DNA of 44,087 nucleotides from positions 1 to 44,087 of the forward strand of contig NZ_JAUMUL010000026.1 in assembly GCF_030530635.1 (NCBI RefSeq). The letters are read 5' to 3'. The position numbers and the translations under genes are program-made. Below, one piece after another: positions 19,601 through 26,186 of this stretch (position 1 is its first letter; every line of letters starts with the position of its first letter). A model generated the notes under the pieces. That model searched no databases. It saw only the letters and a program-made list of their open reading frames with translations, and was not told the DNA's origin. Source of the DNA: Actinomyces sp. (lineage in GTDB: Bacteria; Actinomycetota; Actinomycetes; Actinomycetales; Actinomycetaceae).

Positions 19601-20277
19601 GGGTGGTCTCATCGTATCTGCCGACGGTCCGCAGGGTTGGTCCGCGGCCCGGCACGACGGGCAGAGCTTTGGACGCTGTGCTCCATGTGTCGGTCGACGT
19701 GGATGGCCGGCTTGGGTCACTGGAGGCCGAACGCCAAGCGGTCAACGAAGCGATGCAGGGTGTGCACATGACCCGCCTCTTCGACGATGCCGCCACAGTC
19801 GCCGCCTTCCGCGCTGAGCTGCTGAAATGCACGCTGCTGCACGTCAGCGCGCACGGTCGACTCGATCCGGACGATACGTTCGAGGCCGGGATCGAGTTGG
19901 CCGACGGCCGATTCACGCTCCGCGACCTGGCGGCTAGTCGCACGGCCACGGGGCGACTGGCGGTGCTCCTGACCTGCGAATCCGCGTCGGGTGACTTCGA
20001 GGCTCCCGATGAGGCCCTGCATGCGGCCGGGGCGGCGCAGCAGGCCGGCTTCGCGGAGGTCGTGGCCGCCACTTTGCCGGTGCGAGACTCCTCAGTCGTG
20101 CCCTTCGTGACGCGCCTATATGCGGCCGTCGCCGCGGAACCGATGGATGGGGACTTTGCGTCGGCCGTGGCGCGGGCCGTGGCTGACGCGGTCGATGAGT
20201 TGCGTTTGGACCCTCGGTGCGCGGTGGATCCATTGTCGTGGGTGCCTTACGCACACTTCAGCGGATATGGCCGTTGA
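16627..20277 (+). CDS. TPR-CHAT protease
   Basis: A 1216-residue cytoplasmic protein. Residues about 20-700 are TPR-like helical repeats (recurring patterns such as AIERFGDAL, LNNLAV/LTNLAV and YRDxxxxxDLDEA). A linker follows, then a CHAT caspase-like peptidase domain from about 860 to the end. The catalytic dyad is visible: H1076 in VSAHG and C1117 in LTCESA, with EFALLPVHAAG upstream as in other CHAT domains. CHAT proteases act in conflict systems: in type III-E CRISPR a TPR-CHAT binds the effector, and others cleave gasdermin-like proteins. Here it sits between the array-linked cas1-cas2 and the rest of the locus, divergent from the Cys-rich and membrane genes, its likeliest partners. A link to the III-D complex is not shown. 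Confidence 0.88.
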   Translation: MDDEPSMDNDPSLDEVMVAVDGLPDDDSDWIDLHWHVAYALYKRFLDENDPDDLDDAIRRGASVVEREGRSSAAHLHDVALMLWDRYVERDDPEDRARFVELLETALARAEADGTDLELVAECQNNLAVGLMEGTAADVPEPVRARAVSLWEAALASGELDEDTERWIEGNLMLALSHAGASETDLRRVVDWGRRAAAATADPEDAAIAHFNLAVALESLHDIVADDGLLEEAIEYVRVGLDLLGADHRDHPGYTANLVNLLRRLSRESGDPALINEAVDLGRAALRRIPDGDSDRPLVLTATASALCEAVRSDTDLEVLCEALDLYRTAIEITPEGSQDRGVAMVNLVSAYRDANERHPDPALLGEALAWGDEALKLFSAPGLYRAAALTAVSNAQRDRYLETGSLDDLDEARSRAEEALVLTPEQHPERAARLTNLAVILSDDFTERADRSRLDRAIQLYRQALELREPVASRVVERMNDLALALRDRYRDTENSQDLNEAVDLARQAAEDSNTDELTYAGYVNNLGNALSERYERDGDPEDLVAAIERFGDALAAAANRPVEASGYATNLGLSLAARAQNTGSMDDMDQALLNLERSIDLLPTSHQARAHRISNLSDVYRQRSVILMEGGNRALALEDASRAVTTGWEAVEAAGSSDARLLPALSNLAEALRWRERLAPGEPPPREVLEIQRRAALLEEITPAEKFGQSVRWARDAEALGDREEAFSAFGRAVSLTTQVAWIGLTLRERRELLTYMREVLDRAVTHAAGQRRLEAFAWADHVRSVLWRQGLQALSLAAESGDEHWASLSGFVRHVQTDGRRPSARPDEQLRLRAHEGAAALGQTVPDPDAYRGLGAEGPVVLLVPGDEESLALVLQGLDEPLEIRLPEASAGLLRKWGDKLRTEMANGMGTFHSTSHVIFECLEWLWGSVAAPILDRIATTGERPHVWWSPVGEFALLPVHAAGIHPRKRPQAARRLENPAGWPSVQDRVVSSYLPTVRRVGPRPGTTGRALDAVLHVSVDVDGRLGSLEAERQAVNEAMQGVHMTRLFDDAATVAAFRAELLKCTLLHVSAHGRLDPDDTFEAGIELADGRFTLRDLAASRTATGRLAVLLTCESASGDFEAPDEALHAAGAAQQAGFAEVVAATLPVRDSSVVPFVTRLYAAVAAEPMDGDFASAVARAVADAVDELRLDPRCAVDPLSWVPYAHFSGYGR

Positions 20278-20280
20278 ACT

Positions 20281-20389
20281 AGCGGCTGAGCGCGGCGGTT
20301 GCCAGGTGGGCTCTGGTGGCGGTGCGGGTGCAGTTGGTGGCAATCTCGCCTCTGGAAGTGGCGGAATGACGCGGTTTCCAGGGGTAGGG
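20281..20389 (+). promoter_or_regulatory. CRISPR leader, copy 2
   Basis: The stretch before the solo repeat matches leader copies 1 and 3: TGGTGGCAATCTCG, CTCTGGAAGTGGCGGAATGA, CGCGGTTTCCAGGGGTAGGG. It begins immediately after the TPR-CHAT stop. Confidence 0.7.
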
Positions 20390-20483
20390 GGCAGGAAGCA
20401 CGTCGCACCTTAAGGTGCATTAAGACTCCATCAGGATCGCCCGAGTACCACCGATGCGTCGGTCAGGAAGCAACGCGCGCCTC
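20390..20483 (+). CRISPR. One-spacer mini-array remnant
   Basis: A full 37-nt repeat (20390-20426) differs from the main array consensus at two positions (GGCAGG start, ACGTCG). A 35-nt spacer (20427-20461) follows, then a truncated and mutated repeat start GTCAGGAAGC, AACGCGCGCC. The Cas6 hairpin and tag of the first repeat are intact. Confidence 0.85.
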
Positions 20484-20541
20484 CAGTCGAGCCCAGGTGG
20501 ATAGGCGCGGACCGCTGGCGTCAGGAGTGTGTGGTGGTGAA

Positions 20542-20662
20542 TGTCCAAATGGATGACAAACGCCCCGTCAGCGTCCCGGAACCTCTTCGCGAATCGTTGG
20601 AATAGCAACGTTTCGCGCCGCACGGACAGCGGCTTGAGCGGCGTTTGTCATCAATTTGGACA
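20542..20662 (+). repeat. 121-bp element with 23-bp inverted ends, copy 1
   Basis: Starts TGTCCAAATGGATGACAAAC and ends as the near-perfect inverse, GTTTGTCATCAATTTGGACA; the 23-bp ends differ at one position. The interior is about 75 bp with no gene. A nearly identical copy in the same orientation starts at 43984. Structure and size fit a MITE or REP-like element. Both copies lie about 150 bp after a leader-linked CRISPR repeat. Confidence 0.8.
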
Positions 20663-21105
20663 CTTCGAGCCGCCACCCACGCCACTTGGCGCCAACGACA
20701 GGCCACCCAGACAAGCCCCCATCCAGAGATCACGTGAATACCAGAATCGTCATCGCCAACATCGGCGCCCCCTGTTCCACACACCCGAGATCGCCCCTCC
20801 AACACCCGCCGTCACACCCCCAAACCGGAAGAGCCCGCACAGGCATCCATGTGGGCGTGAGTTGTTCTGGTGCCCGCATGATTCCAACGTTTTAGGCGTG
20901 ACCTGGGATGTTGCCTGCATCGTTTGTCCCGAATTCGTACACTTCTCAGGCCTCCGTCCACCGGGATGTGCGGCAGCGATTGCCTCTGCCGGTCGGCGTG
21001 CCCGCAGGTGAGCAGAGCAGCACTCGAGCCATACGCGCGCCGGACAACACACCCTCACGTAGGAAGAGCCCGTTATGGCGGGGTCCGCCTCGCCGGCCTG
21101 CGTTC
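20663..21105. other. Gene-free region before the toxin-antitoxin pair
   Basis: No convincing gene. Two copies of the dispersed motif lie at 20812-20836 (CACACCCCCAAACCGGAAGA) and 21048-21071 (CACACCCTCACGTAGGAAGA). Confidence 0.5.
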
Positions 21106-21453
21106 TCAAAGGTCCAGCACCAGCCGAAGTCCATCGTCGATGCGGGCGAGAATGTGCATGGGAACAGCGCCAATGCGGTTGTTCAACCTGGAACGGTCGA
21201 CAACAAGAGTTTGCGAGACATTAACAACGCACTGCTTGGGCAGACCCGCCTCGCCGCGCTCCAGCATGACGTTGCCCGGCGCAGCCGCCAGGCGCAGGTT
21301 GCTGGTTATCGCTGACACGATGACGGTGGCTATACGGGATCGGTTGAACCGGTCGGAGGAGACGATCAAGGCGGGTCTGAGGTAGCCGGGTTCCGAGCCG
21401 ATGGGATCGCCGAAGTCCAGCCACCAGACCTCCCCTCGGGCTACCACGGCCAT
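21106..21453 (-). CDS. mazF: MazF/PemK-family toxin endoribonuclease
   Basis: A 115-residue predicted mRNA interferase. The N-terminus RGEVWWLDFGDPIGSEPGYLRPALIVS shows the MazF fold signature, with the catalytic Arg expected in the GYLRP stretch; VVNVSQTLVVDRSRL gives the C-terminal core strand. The ATG at 21453 overlaps the end of the antitoxin gene by 13 bp. It lies between leader copy 2 and the decayed RT-Cas1. Confidence 0.9.
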   Translation of the reverse strand: MAVVARGEVWWLDFGDPIGSEPGYLRPALIVSSDRFNRSRIATVIVSAITSNLRLAAAPGNVMLERGEAGLPKQCVVNVSQTLVVDRSRLNNRIGAVPMHILARIDDGLRLVLDL

Positions 21454-21674
21454 GCTCCCGACTCAATGAGTCTTCTGGCAGGTGTCAACGGCGCCTGTGC
21501 TTCATCGACGTCTTCAAGGGAATTGAGTGCCTCAGTCACAGGGTCATCGCTGTAACGAACTACCAGGTCGTGGACAGCCTTCGTGTACAACTGCGACCGA
21601 CTCCATCCGAGGCGCCGCGCAACTTCCTCGGCTTCCTGGAACACCGGGTCTGGAATGGATACTGCTGTCTTCAC
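21441..21674 (-). CDS. Ribbon-helix-helix antitoxin (MazE-like)
   Basis: A 77-residue protein with an N-terminal ribbon-helix-helix: TAVSIPDPVFQEAEEVAR, then LGWSRSQLYTKAVHDLV. It should neutralise the downstream MazF with its C-terminal tail and autorepress the pair. The GTG start at 21674 lies six bases after a TATACT -10, so the message is probably leaderless. Confidence 0.87.
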   Translation of the reverse strand: MKTAVSIPDPVFQEAEEVARRLGWSRSQLYTKAVHDLVVRYSDDPVTEALNSLEDVDEAQAPLTPARRLIESGAWPW

Positions 21675-21688
21675 GTGCTAAGTATAAC
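21674..21688 (-). promoter_or_regulatory. -10 of the toxin-antitoxin operon
   Basis: On the minus strand TATACT (21688-21683) is followed by TAGCAC and the GTG start. This is the same layout as at TPR-CHAT. The sequence is nearly symmetrical (GTATAAC on the plus strand), so it might also serve the rightward RT remnant whose first ATG is at 21693. Confidence 0.5.
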
Positions 21689-21692
21689 GGGT

Positions 21693-22913
21693 ATGACCGA
21701 AGTGAGCGAGGTTCCAGGAGCTATCGGCAACGGCGCAGGCGCCGCCGCAATGACGATTTTCATGCTCCGCGACGGGGTGCTCCAGAAGCAGACCCCCGCC
21801 ATCGTCGGCGACCTCGATAGGCTCCTCGACGAACTCTCGGCCTCCCTGCGTGAAGGCATCTACGTTCCGGACCCGTTCATGCGCCTGGATATCCCCAAGC
21901 GCGAGCCCGGTGAGACTCGCGCACTGCACATTCCCTCCATCCGCGAGCGCATAGTCGCCCTCGCTGTGCGATGCCGGCTACGGTTACGCCCGCTTCGCCG
22001 ACGACATCGTCGTATGCGCCCCCACCGAGGATGACCTGCTGTCCGCCTACGACCTGCTCAGCGCCAGGGTCTCCGCCCACGGGCTGAGCCTGAACGAGGA
22101 GAAGACCACCATGACCACTTTCGACGAGGGCTTGTGCTACCTCGGAGTCGACTTCTCTCGCACCCGTCCGGCGGTTGATCCGCACCACGACATCAAGGGC
22201 CGGCCCAATCTGGACAAGGTTGTATACGTGGGTCGTGACGGCGCGCGGCTGCACGTGACCAAGGGCAGGCTGATTGTCGACGGCGCTTCCTCTCCCGCCG
22301 CGGCAGCTACCTGGGGCAGTCCTCCGGTCTGCCCGATACCGCCAATGCGCGGCGTCTGCTCACCCAGGCCGCCTTCGCCGCCGACGGCGTCGCCCGCCTA
22401 CCGCTCGCCCGCGCCATTGTGTGGGCCAGGCTGCGCCACCAGATGGGCGTCCTGCACCGTATAGGCCGACGCGACAGTGGGGCAGATACTGAGGCTAGCT
22501 GCAACACCATCCGGGGCCTGTCTGAGGACGCCGCCCATGGCACCGGCACCGACGAGCACTTGGGCCTGGAAGGGGCGGCGTCGATCGCGTACTTCGAAGC
22601 ACTGTCCCGACTCGTGCCCGAGAACGTCTCCTTCCAGGGCCGCAGTCGGCGCCCGCCCAAGGACCTGGTCAACGCTGCCTTCTCCGACGCGTATGCGATC
22701 CTGCTGTCGGAATGCACGGACGCGCTCATCGCCGCCGGGCTCGAGCCCTCGCTCGGCGTGCCGCACGCCTCCACCGACAAGCGCCCCAGCCTGTCCCTGC
22801 ACCTGATGGAGGAGTTCCGCCCACTGCCGGTGGACGGTTATGAGGCGACTATGCAGTGGCATCTCAAGGGCGCGTTGCCCGGCTACGAGTGGAGCGGGGC
22901 GGCGTGGCGATGA
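21693..22913 (+). pseudogene. cas1: Decayed second RT-Cas1 fusion, keeps FADD
   Basis: Fragments in three frames match the intact RT-Cas1 in order. First come RT motifs 1-2 (LREGIYVPDPFMRLDIPK, IPSIRERIVALAV). A deletion then removes motifs A and B and shifts frame at about 21970. DAGYGYARFADDIVVC and GLSLNEEKTTMTTF follow, with catalytic FADD intact. A second deletion after LIVDGA (about 38 residues) shifts frame again to RRGSYLGQ. The Cas1 remainder (readable from a GTG at 22419) keeps EGAAS and HASTDKRPS but has two in-frame losses of about 39 and 24 residues near the C-terminus. The parent was evidently an RT-competent type. The N-terminus may have been lost next to the toxin-antitoxin pair. 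Confidence 0.85.
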
Positions 22914-23191
22914 TCGTCATCCTCGCCTACGACGTATCGGCCGACTCGCGCCGTACCCGCCTAGCCGCGGTCCTGGAGAGCTGGGGCTTACGGATTCAGG
23001 AGTCAGTGTTCCAGCGGCAGCTGGAAGAGGAAGAGTTCGATGAGGCGCGCGAACGCTTCAAGGACATCATCGACTCGCGCGACGACGTGGTCCACATATT
23101 CCCGCTGCGTACGAACTGCCTGGGACGGGCCGAGGTGCACGGCACTGCCCCGGCCCTCGACGACGGCGGCCTGAACCGCGGGGCGTGGTGA
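22904..23191 (+). CDS. cas2: Cas2, copy 2 (intact, beside decayed RT-Cas1)
   Basis: A 95-residue Cas2 with VILAYDVSADSRRTRL and RIQESVFQ. The GTG at 22904 gives the same length as copy 1; an ATG at 22910 is an alternative. It overlaps the end of the RT-Cas1 remnant by 10 bp, as in copy 1. It shows no decay although its partner gene is broken, so it may serve the intact Cas1 or be recently orphaned. Confidence 0.92.
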   Translation: MAMIVILAYDVSADSRRTRLAAVLESWGLRIQESVFQRQLEEEEFDEARERFKDIIDSRDDVVHIFPLRTNCLGRAEVHGTAPALDDGGLNRGAW

Positions 23192-23231
23192 GATACCGCT
23201 GCCGTCGGCAAGGTGCCGCGACGAGGCAGCG

Positions 23232-23522
23232 TCAATCGTCCTCCGAGAAGAATGTTGCGATCTCCTCCGTGGTGATTGGGCGGCCGATGCGCAGCAGGTG
23301 CAGGCCGGTCTCATCGTCCACCTCAAGAGTGGCAGTCGGCTTGGCCTGGTCGAGCGGCGCTGTAGTCGACTTCAACGAGGTTGCGGGCATGGCCTCGTCC
23401 GGCACAGCCTTCCTAGGCTCCGCTTTCCGCCGAGTGCCGTCGGGTAGATCGCCTGCAGTGCGTATACGTGCATCGTATCGCGCCAGACGTGTTGCGCAAC
23501 TGAACGTGCACCGGCAGCTCAT
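23232..23522 (-). CDS. Small conserved protein convergent to cas2
   Basis: A 96-residue protein of unknown function. Its C-terminus, GLHLLRIGRPITTEEIATFF followed by SEDD, is duplicated in the remnant at 15228-15320, also just downstream of and convergent to a cas2. The N-terminal part is basic and low in hydrophobic residues. No signal peptide or membrane helix is seen. The ATG at 23522 lies 12 bp after the stop of the polytopic membrane gene, so it probably ends that leftward transcript; an upstream in-frame ATG at 23564 would overlap that gene by 31 bp. Confidence 0.6.
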   Translation of the reverse strand: MSCRCTFSCATRLARYDARIRTAGDLPDGTRRKAEPRKAVPDEAMPATSLKSTTAPLDQAKPTATLEVDDETGLHLLRIGRPITTEEIATFFSEDD

Positions 23523-23533
23523 GTTGACGCAGC

Positions 23534-26056
23534 TCACCTGTACAACATCAGGTCCACAATCCAAGGATGTTGACGCCGGGCGGAGGTAAGCCCAAGATCT
23601 CTATCAGCACTTAGCGAGTGTTCGCCTTTGAATACGCTGAATTCTAGCAAGTACCGGTTGTACATGTTCTGCGCGAAAGTCGTCCGCTTGCGTTGAGATG
23701 ACTTGTTGTCACCGTGGTCAGACGGGGATGATTCCATATACTCCTTAATGTAGGGCAGGCACAAGATGATAGCGAGCCAAGGGAAGCAGGTAAACCAGGT
23801 TAACCACGCTTGACGTTCCAGATGTGCTTTAAGTGCGCGCTGTTGGCTGTTTGCCGACTCGGTGGAGTTCGGTGAAACGGAACTAGACTTTGCAGAATCG
23901 AAGAGTTCCTTGGTGGCGTTGTCGCCCAACAAGTGCATATAGTTATTCCGAAGTGCGAAATCTATCGCATTAAAAGCGCGTAGTATGATGGCAAAGATCA
24001 CTATCAAACCGACGATGGTGCGCGGTAAGTAGTCTATGTCTGTCAAGATATGCATTGGCAATAATGCCAACGTAAGGACCATGCTCGACGCCAGTAGCGA
24101 GTCCTGATTAATGCCGGTTCTTCCGGAATCCCGTAGCACAATTTCCTCGGGTGAAGCTGGCGACATGGAATAGGCTATTACCAGCAGTTGTCCGGAGATT
24201 CTGGCGATGACTAGAACCAGTGCGTATCCTCCGATTAGGCCGGATAATGGCGACAGGAATGACGGCGCGTACTCGACGCCATCGGCGACTGTTGGCACGC
24301 AAGTGCACATAAACAGCAGGCAGGACCCCAAAAAAGTAACAGCCGTGACCACCCACCACAGGCGCGTGCGAACTCCACCTGCCAGAAGAACTGCGTTTGA
24401 ACCAACGCCGTTTGCAACGAACGCCCCGGAGCCGAGCACCGGTAGCAGAGCGAGCCAGGTGCGCCAGTCCCGGAGCAGTGGGGAGCGAAGATCGGAGATG
24501 AACATAGCACCCAGGCAGTACAGAGCTATAATGAACAGTGTCCCGAGAATGATGCGCGCTTTACCCCCGAGGTGCATTAGTACGGCACGCACCGTAATGA
24601 GGCAACCGCAAAATAGCAGCAGGTATGGCAGGCCGAGGTCGGCAAGCGCGGGAATTGTGAAGGAAACTCGAATGAGTTGGAATCGGAGAAGCATAGCGAT
24701 AACCGAGAGTATTCCTGCGACGAAAGAAATCCAGAACCGGTTCTTGATTCGGTGCATCTCATCTGGGGGCGGCATCTCCGTGCCGCGCTCGTCTGCGGAT
24801 ATTACATTGTTCCGAAATATGGATGTGAGATGAGAGGTTAATAGGAAGATGATGGGAGCCGCGATGAAATCGTCGAACATCGTCAGCAACTCGCCGTAGT
24901 CGATGCCATACTGACGACAGTAGCCGAACAGTTGATGGAACGCGAATGTCGGGAGAAGACCGTACGCCGATCGTGACTCCGCATGCTTGTCGCCGTAGAT
25001 GTGTGGCCGCAGGGCGACAGGAATGCCTATAAGAGCAAATGCAGTAATGCAGGTTGAAATGAATGAGTCCGCAAAGCCGAACAATGCGCCGATTAGTGCG
25101 CCGAAGGAGAACGAGGTGACAAGCTCCCGAATGAGGGCGGTATTCCCCTTCGCGTTGTATTTCTTGAGTCCGATCAGCACTAAGGCATAGAGAACCGCAT
25201 CGTACGGGAACTCTTGCGCCTGTCGGTCGATTATAGCGACTATGCATATCGACGTGAAGATACCCAAGAGTACGCCGGATCCGGCGTCAACAACGTCGGA
25301 GGTGAGTGGGAGACCACGGGTGGTGTCGTGTGAGCGTCGTCTGAGGTTGAGAAGCCGGCACGCGATTGTGAATAACGTGCTGATGGCGGTCAGGATGGCG
25401 CATAGCCATGCGACGCCTGACCAGGTGTGCAGGTCGAGGTATGAGTTATCGTACGCATGAAGGCATCCGTACCCCGACAGGCCGAACCATGCGATTTGGT
25501 ATGAGAGCCTGGCCCCCGGCGTACTGGTGGCGTCGGTTCCTCGTGCCAGAAGCGCGCGTTGCAATGTCAGTAGGCCTAGTCCCGCGAATAGGCCACACAT
25601 GCTCATTAGATACGCGGCATGGTAGAGGCCTGCAGCATTGAAAGTGTGAGGCGACGGCAAGGTCCAGTTCGTGCGGATGTCGCTGTTCATAAGCCATTCG
25701 AACTGGGTCAGGGCGCCCCCGACCATTCCAAGCCATGCGCCAAGAGAGGCGATGCATAGCGATCGAATGAGCGCGCGTAAAGGTGTGTGGGCCCGCTCCA
25801 TGATCATTACGGCGTGTGCGACCAGGGATGCAGCCGCGGTGGTCAGAAAGAGCCCGTCGCCCCAGGTGGAGGCGAGATAGTACGGATAGCCTCTCGGATT
25901 TGAGCCGGAGTAGTTCGCCCAGAACACAAGCATCACGCCCGGGCCCGCGATCAGCAGCACGATAGCCGTAACGGATGAAATCCGTAGCGCCGTGGTAGCA
26001 CTGCCGGTGGTGGAGTTGGGTTTCGATACGTGAGCGAGTGCGTCGTTACGACTCAT
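23534..26056 (-). CDS. Large polytopic membrane protein, unknown function
   Basis: An 840-residue protein that I do not recognise. I see roughly 16-20 hydrophobic helices spread over nearly the whole length (for example ITAIVLLIAGPGVMLVFWA-like near the N-terminus, ITAFALIGIPVAL, LLLFCGCLITVRAVL, IVGLIVIFAIILRAF). A notable stretch near residues 110-145 is rich in W, H and N (TNWTLPSPHTFNAAGLYH). The last 100 residues are hydrophilic except one helix. The ATG at 26056 is preceded by AAGGA. The gene is clearly richer in A/T than its neighbours, suggesting separate origin. It lies between the second adaptation cassette and the III-D operon, in the same direction as the latter. It may be a membrane effector; no signal-sensing domain is visible. 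Confidence 0.75.
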   Translation of the reverse strand: MSRNDALAHVSKPNSTTGSATTALRISSVTAIVLLIAGPGVMLVFWANYSGSNPRGYPYYLASTWGDGLFLTTAAASLVAHAVMIMERAHTPLRALIRSLCIASLGAWLGMVGGALTQFEWLMNSDIRTNWTLPSPHTFNAAGLYHAAYLMSMCGLFAGLGLLTLQRALLARGTDATSTPGARLSYQIAWFGLSGYGCLHAYDNSYLDLHTWSGVAWLCAILTAISTLFTIACRLLNLRRRSHDTTRGLPLTSDVVDAGSGVLLGIFTSICIVAIIDRQAQEFPYDAVLYALVLIGLKKYNAKGNTALIRELVTSFSFGALIGALFGFADSFISTCITAFALIGIPVALRPHIYGDKHAESRSAYGLLPTFAFHQLFGYCRQYGIDYGELLTMFDDFIAAPIIFLLTSHLTSIFRNNVISADERGTEMPPPDEMHRIKNRFWISFVAGILSVIAMLLRFQLIRVSFTIPALADLGLPYLLLFCGCLITVRAVLMHLGGKARIILGTLFIIALYCLGAMFISDLRSPLLRDWRTWLALLPVLGSGAFVANGVGSNAVLLAGGVRTRLWWVVTAVTFLGSCLLFMCTCVPTVADGVEYAPSFLSPLSGLIGGYALVLVIARISGQLLVIAYSMSPASPEEIVLRDSGRTGINQDSLLASSMVLTLALLPMHILTDIDYLPRTIVGLIVIFAIILRAFNAIDFALRNNYMHLLGDNATKELFDSAKSSSVSPNSTESANSQQRALKAHLERQAWLTWFTCFPWLAIILCLPYIKEYMESSPSDHGDNKSSQRKRTTFAQNMYNRYLLEFSVFKGEHSLSADRDLGLTSARRQHPWIVDLMLYR

Positions 26057-26151
26057 ACGACACCGTCCTTCAGGTAGGCGGCACGCCATTACGGGGCGCG
26101 AATTGGGGCGGTCGTGGTTCGGGCAAGTCGAACCTGACTTAACTAGCAAGA

Positions 26152-26186
26152 TATACGTTAGCGCTGTGGTTATTCTATACGTTTGC
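26152..26186. repeat. Two direct 11-bp repeats upstream of the polytopic gene
   Basis: TATACGTTAGC (26152-26162) and TATACGTTTGC (26176-26186) are spaced 24 bp start to start in an A/T-rich gap, upstream of the polytopic membrane gene on the minus strand. They could be operator half-sites or -10-like elements. Confidence 0.45.

Noticed and set aside
16627..20277. Calling the locus type III-E (Craspase) because of TPR-CHAT
   Set aside because: There is no gRAMP fusion, and a Cas10 plus csx10-like operon is present, which points to type III-D.
20420..20623. Short minus-strand frame starting MRRETLLFQRF, repeated at 43865-44065
   Set aside because: Similarity between the two comes entirely from the 121-bp palindromic element; flanking residues differ, so it is not a conserved protein.
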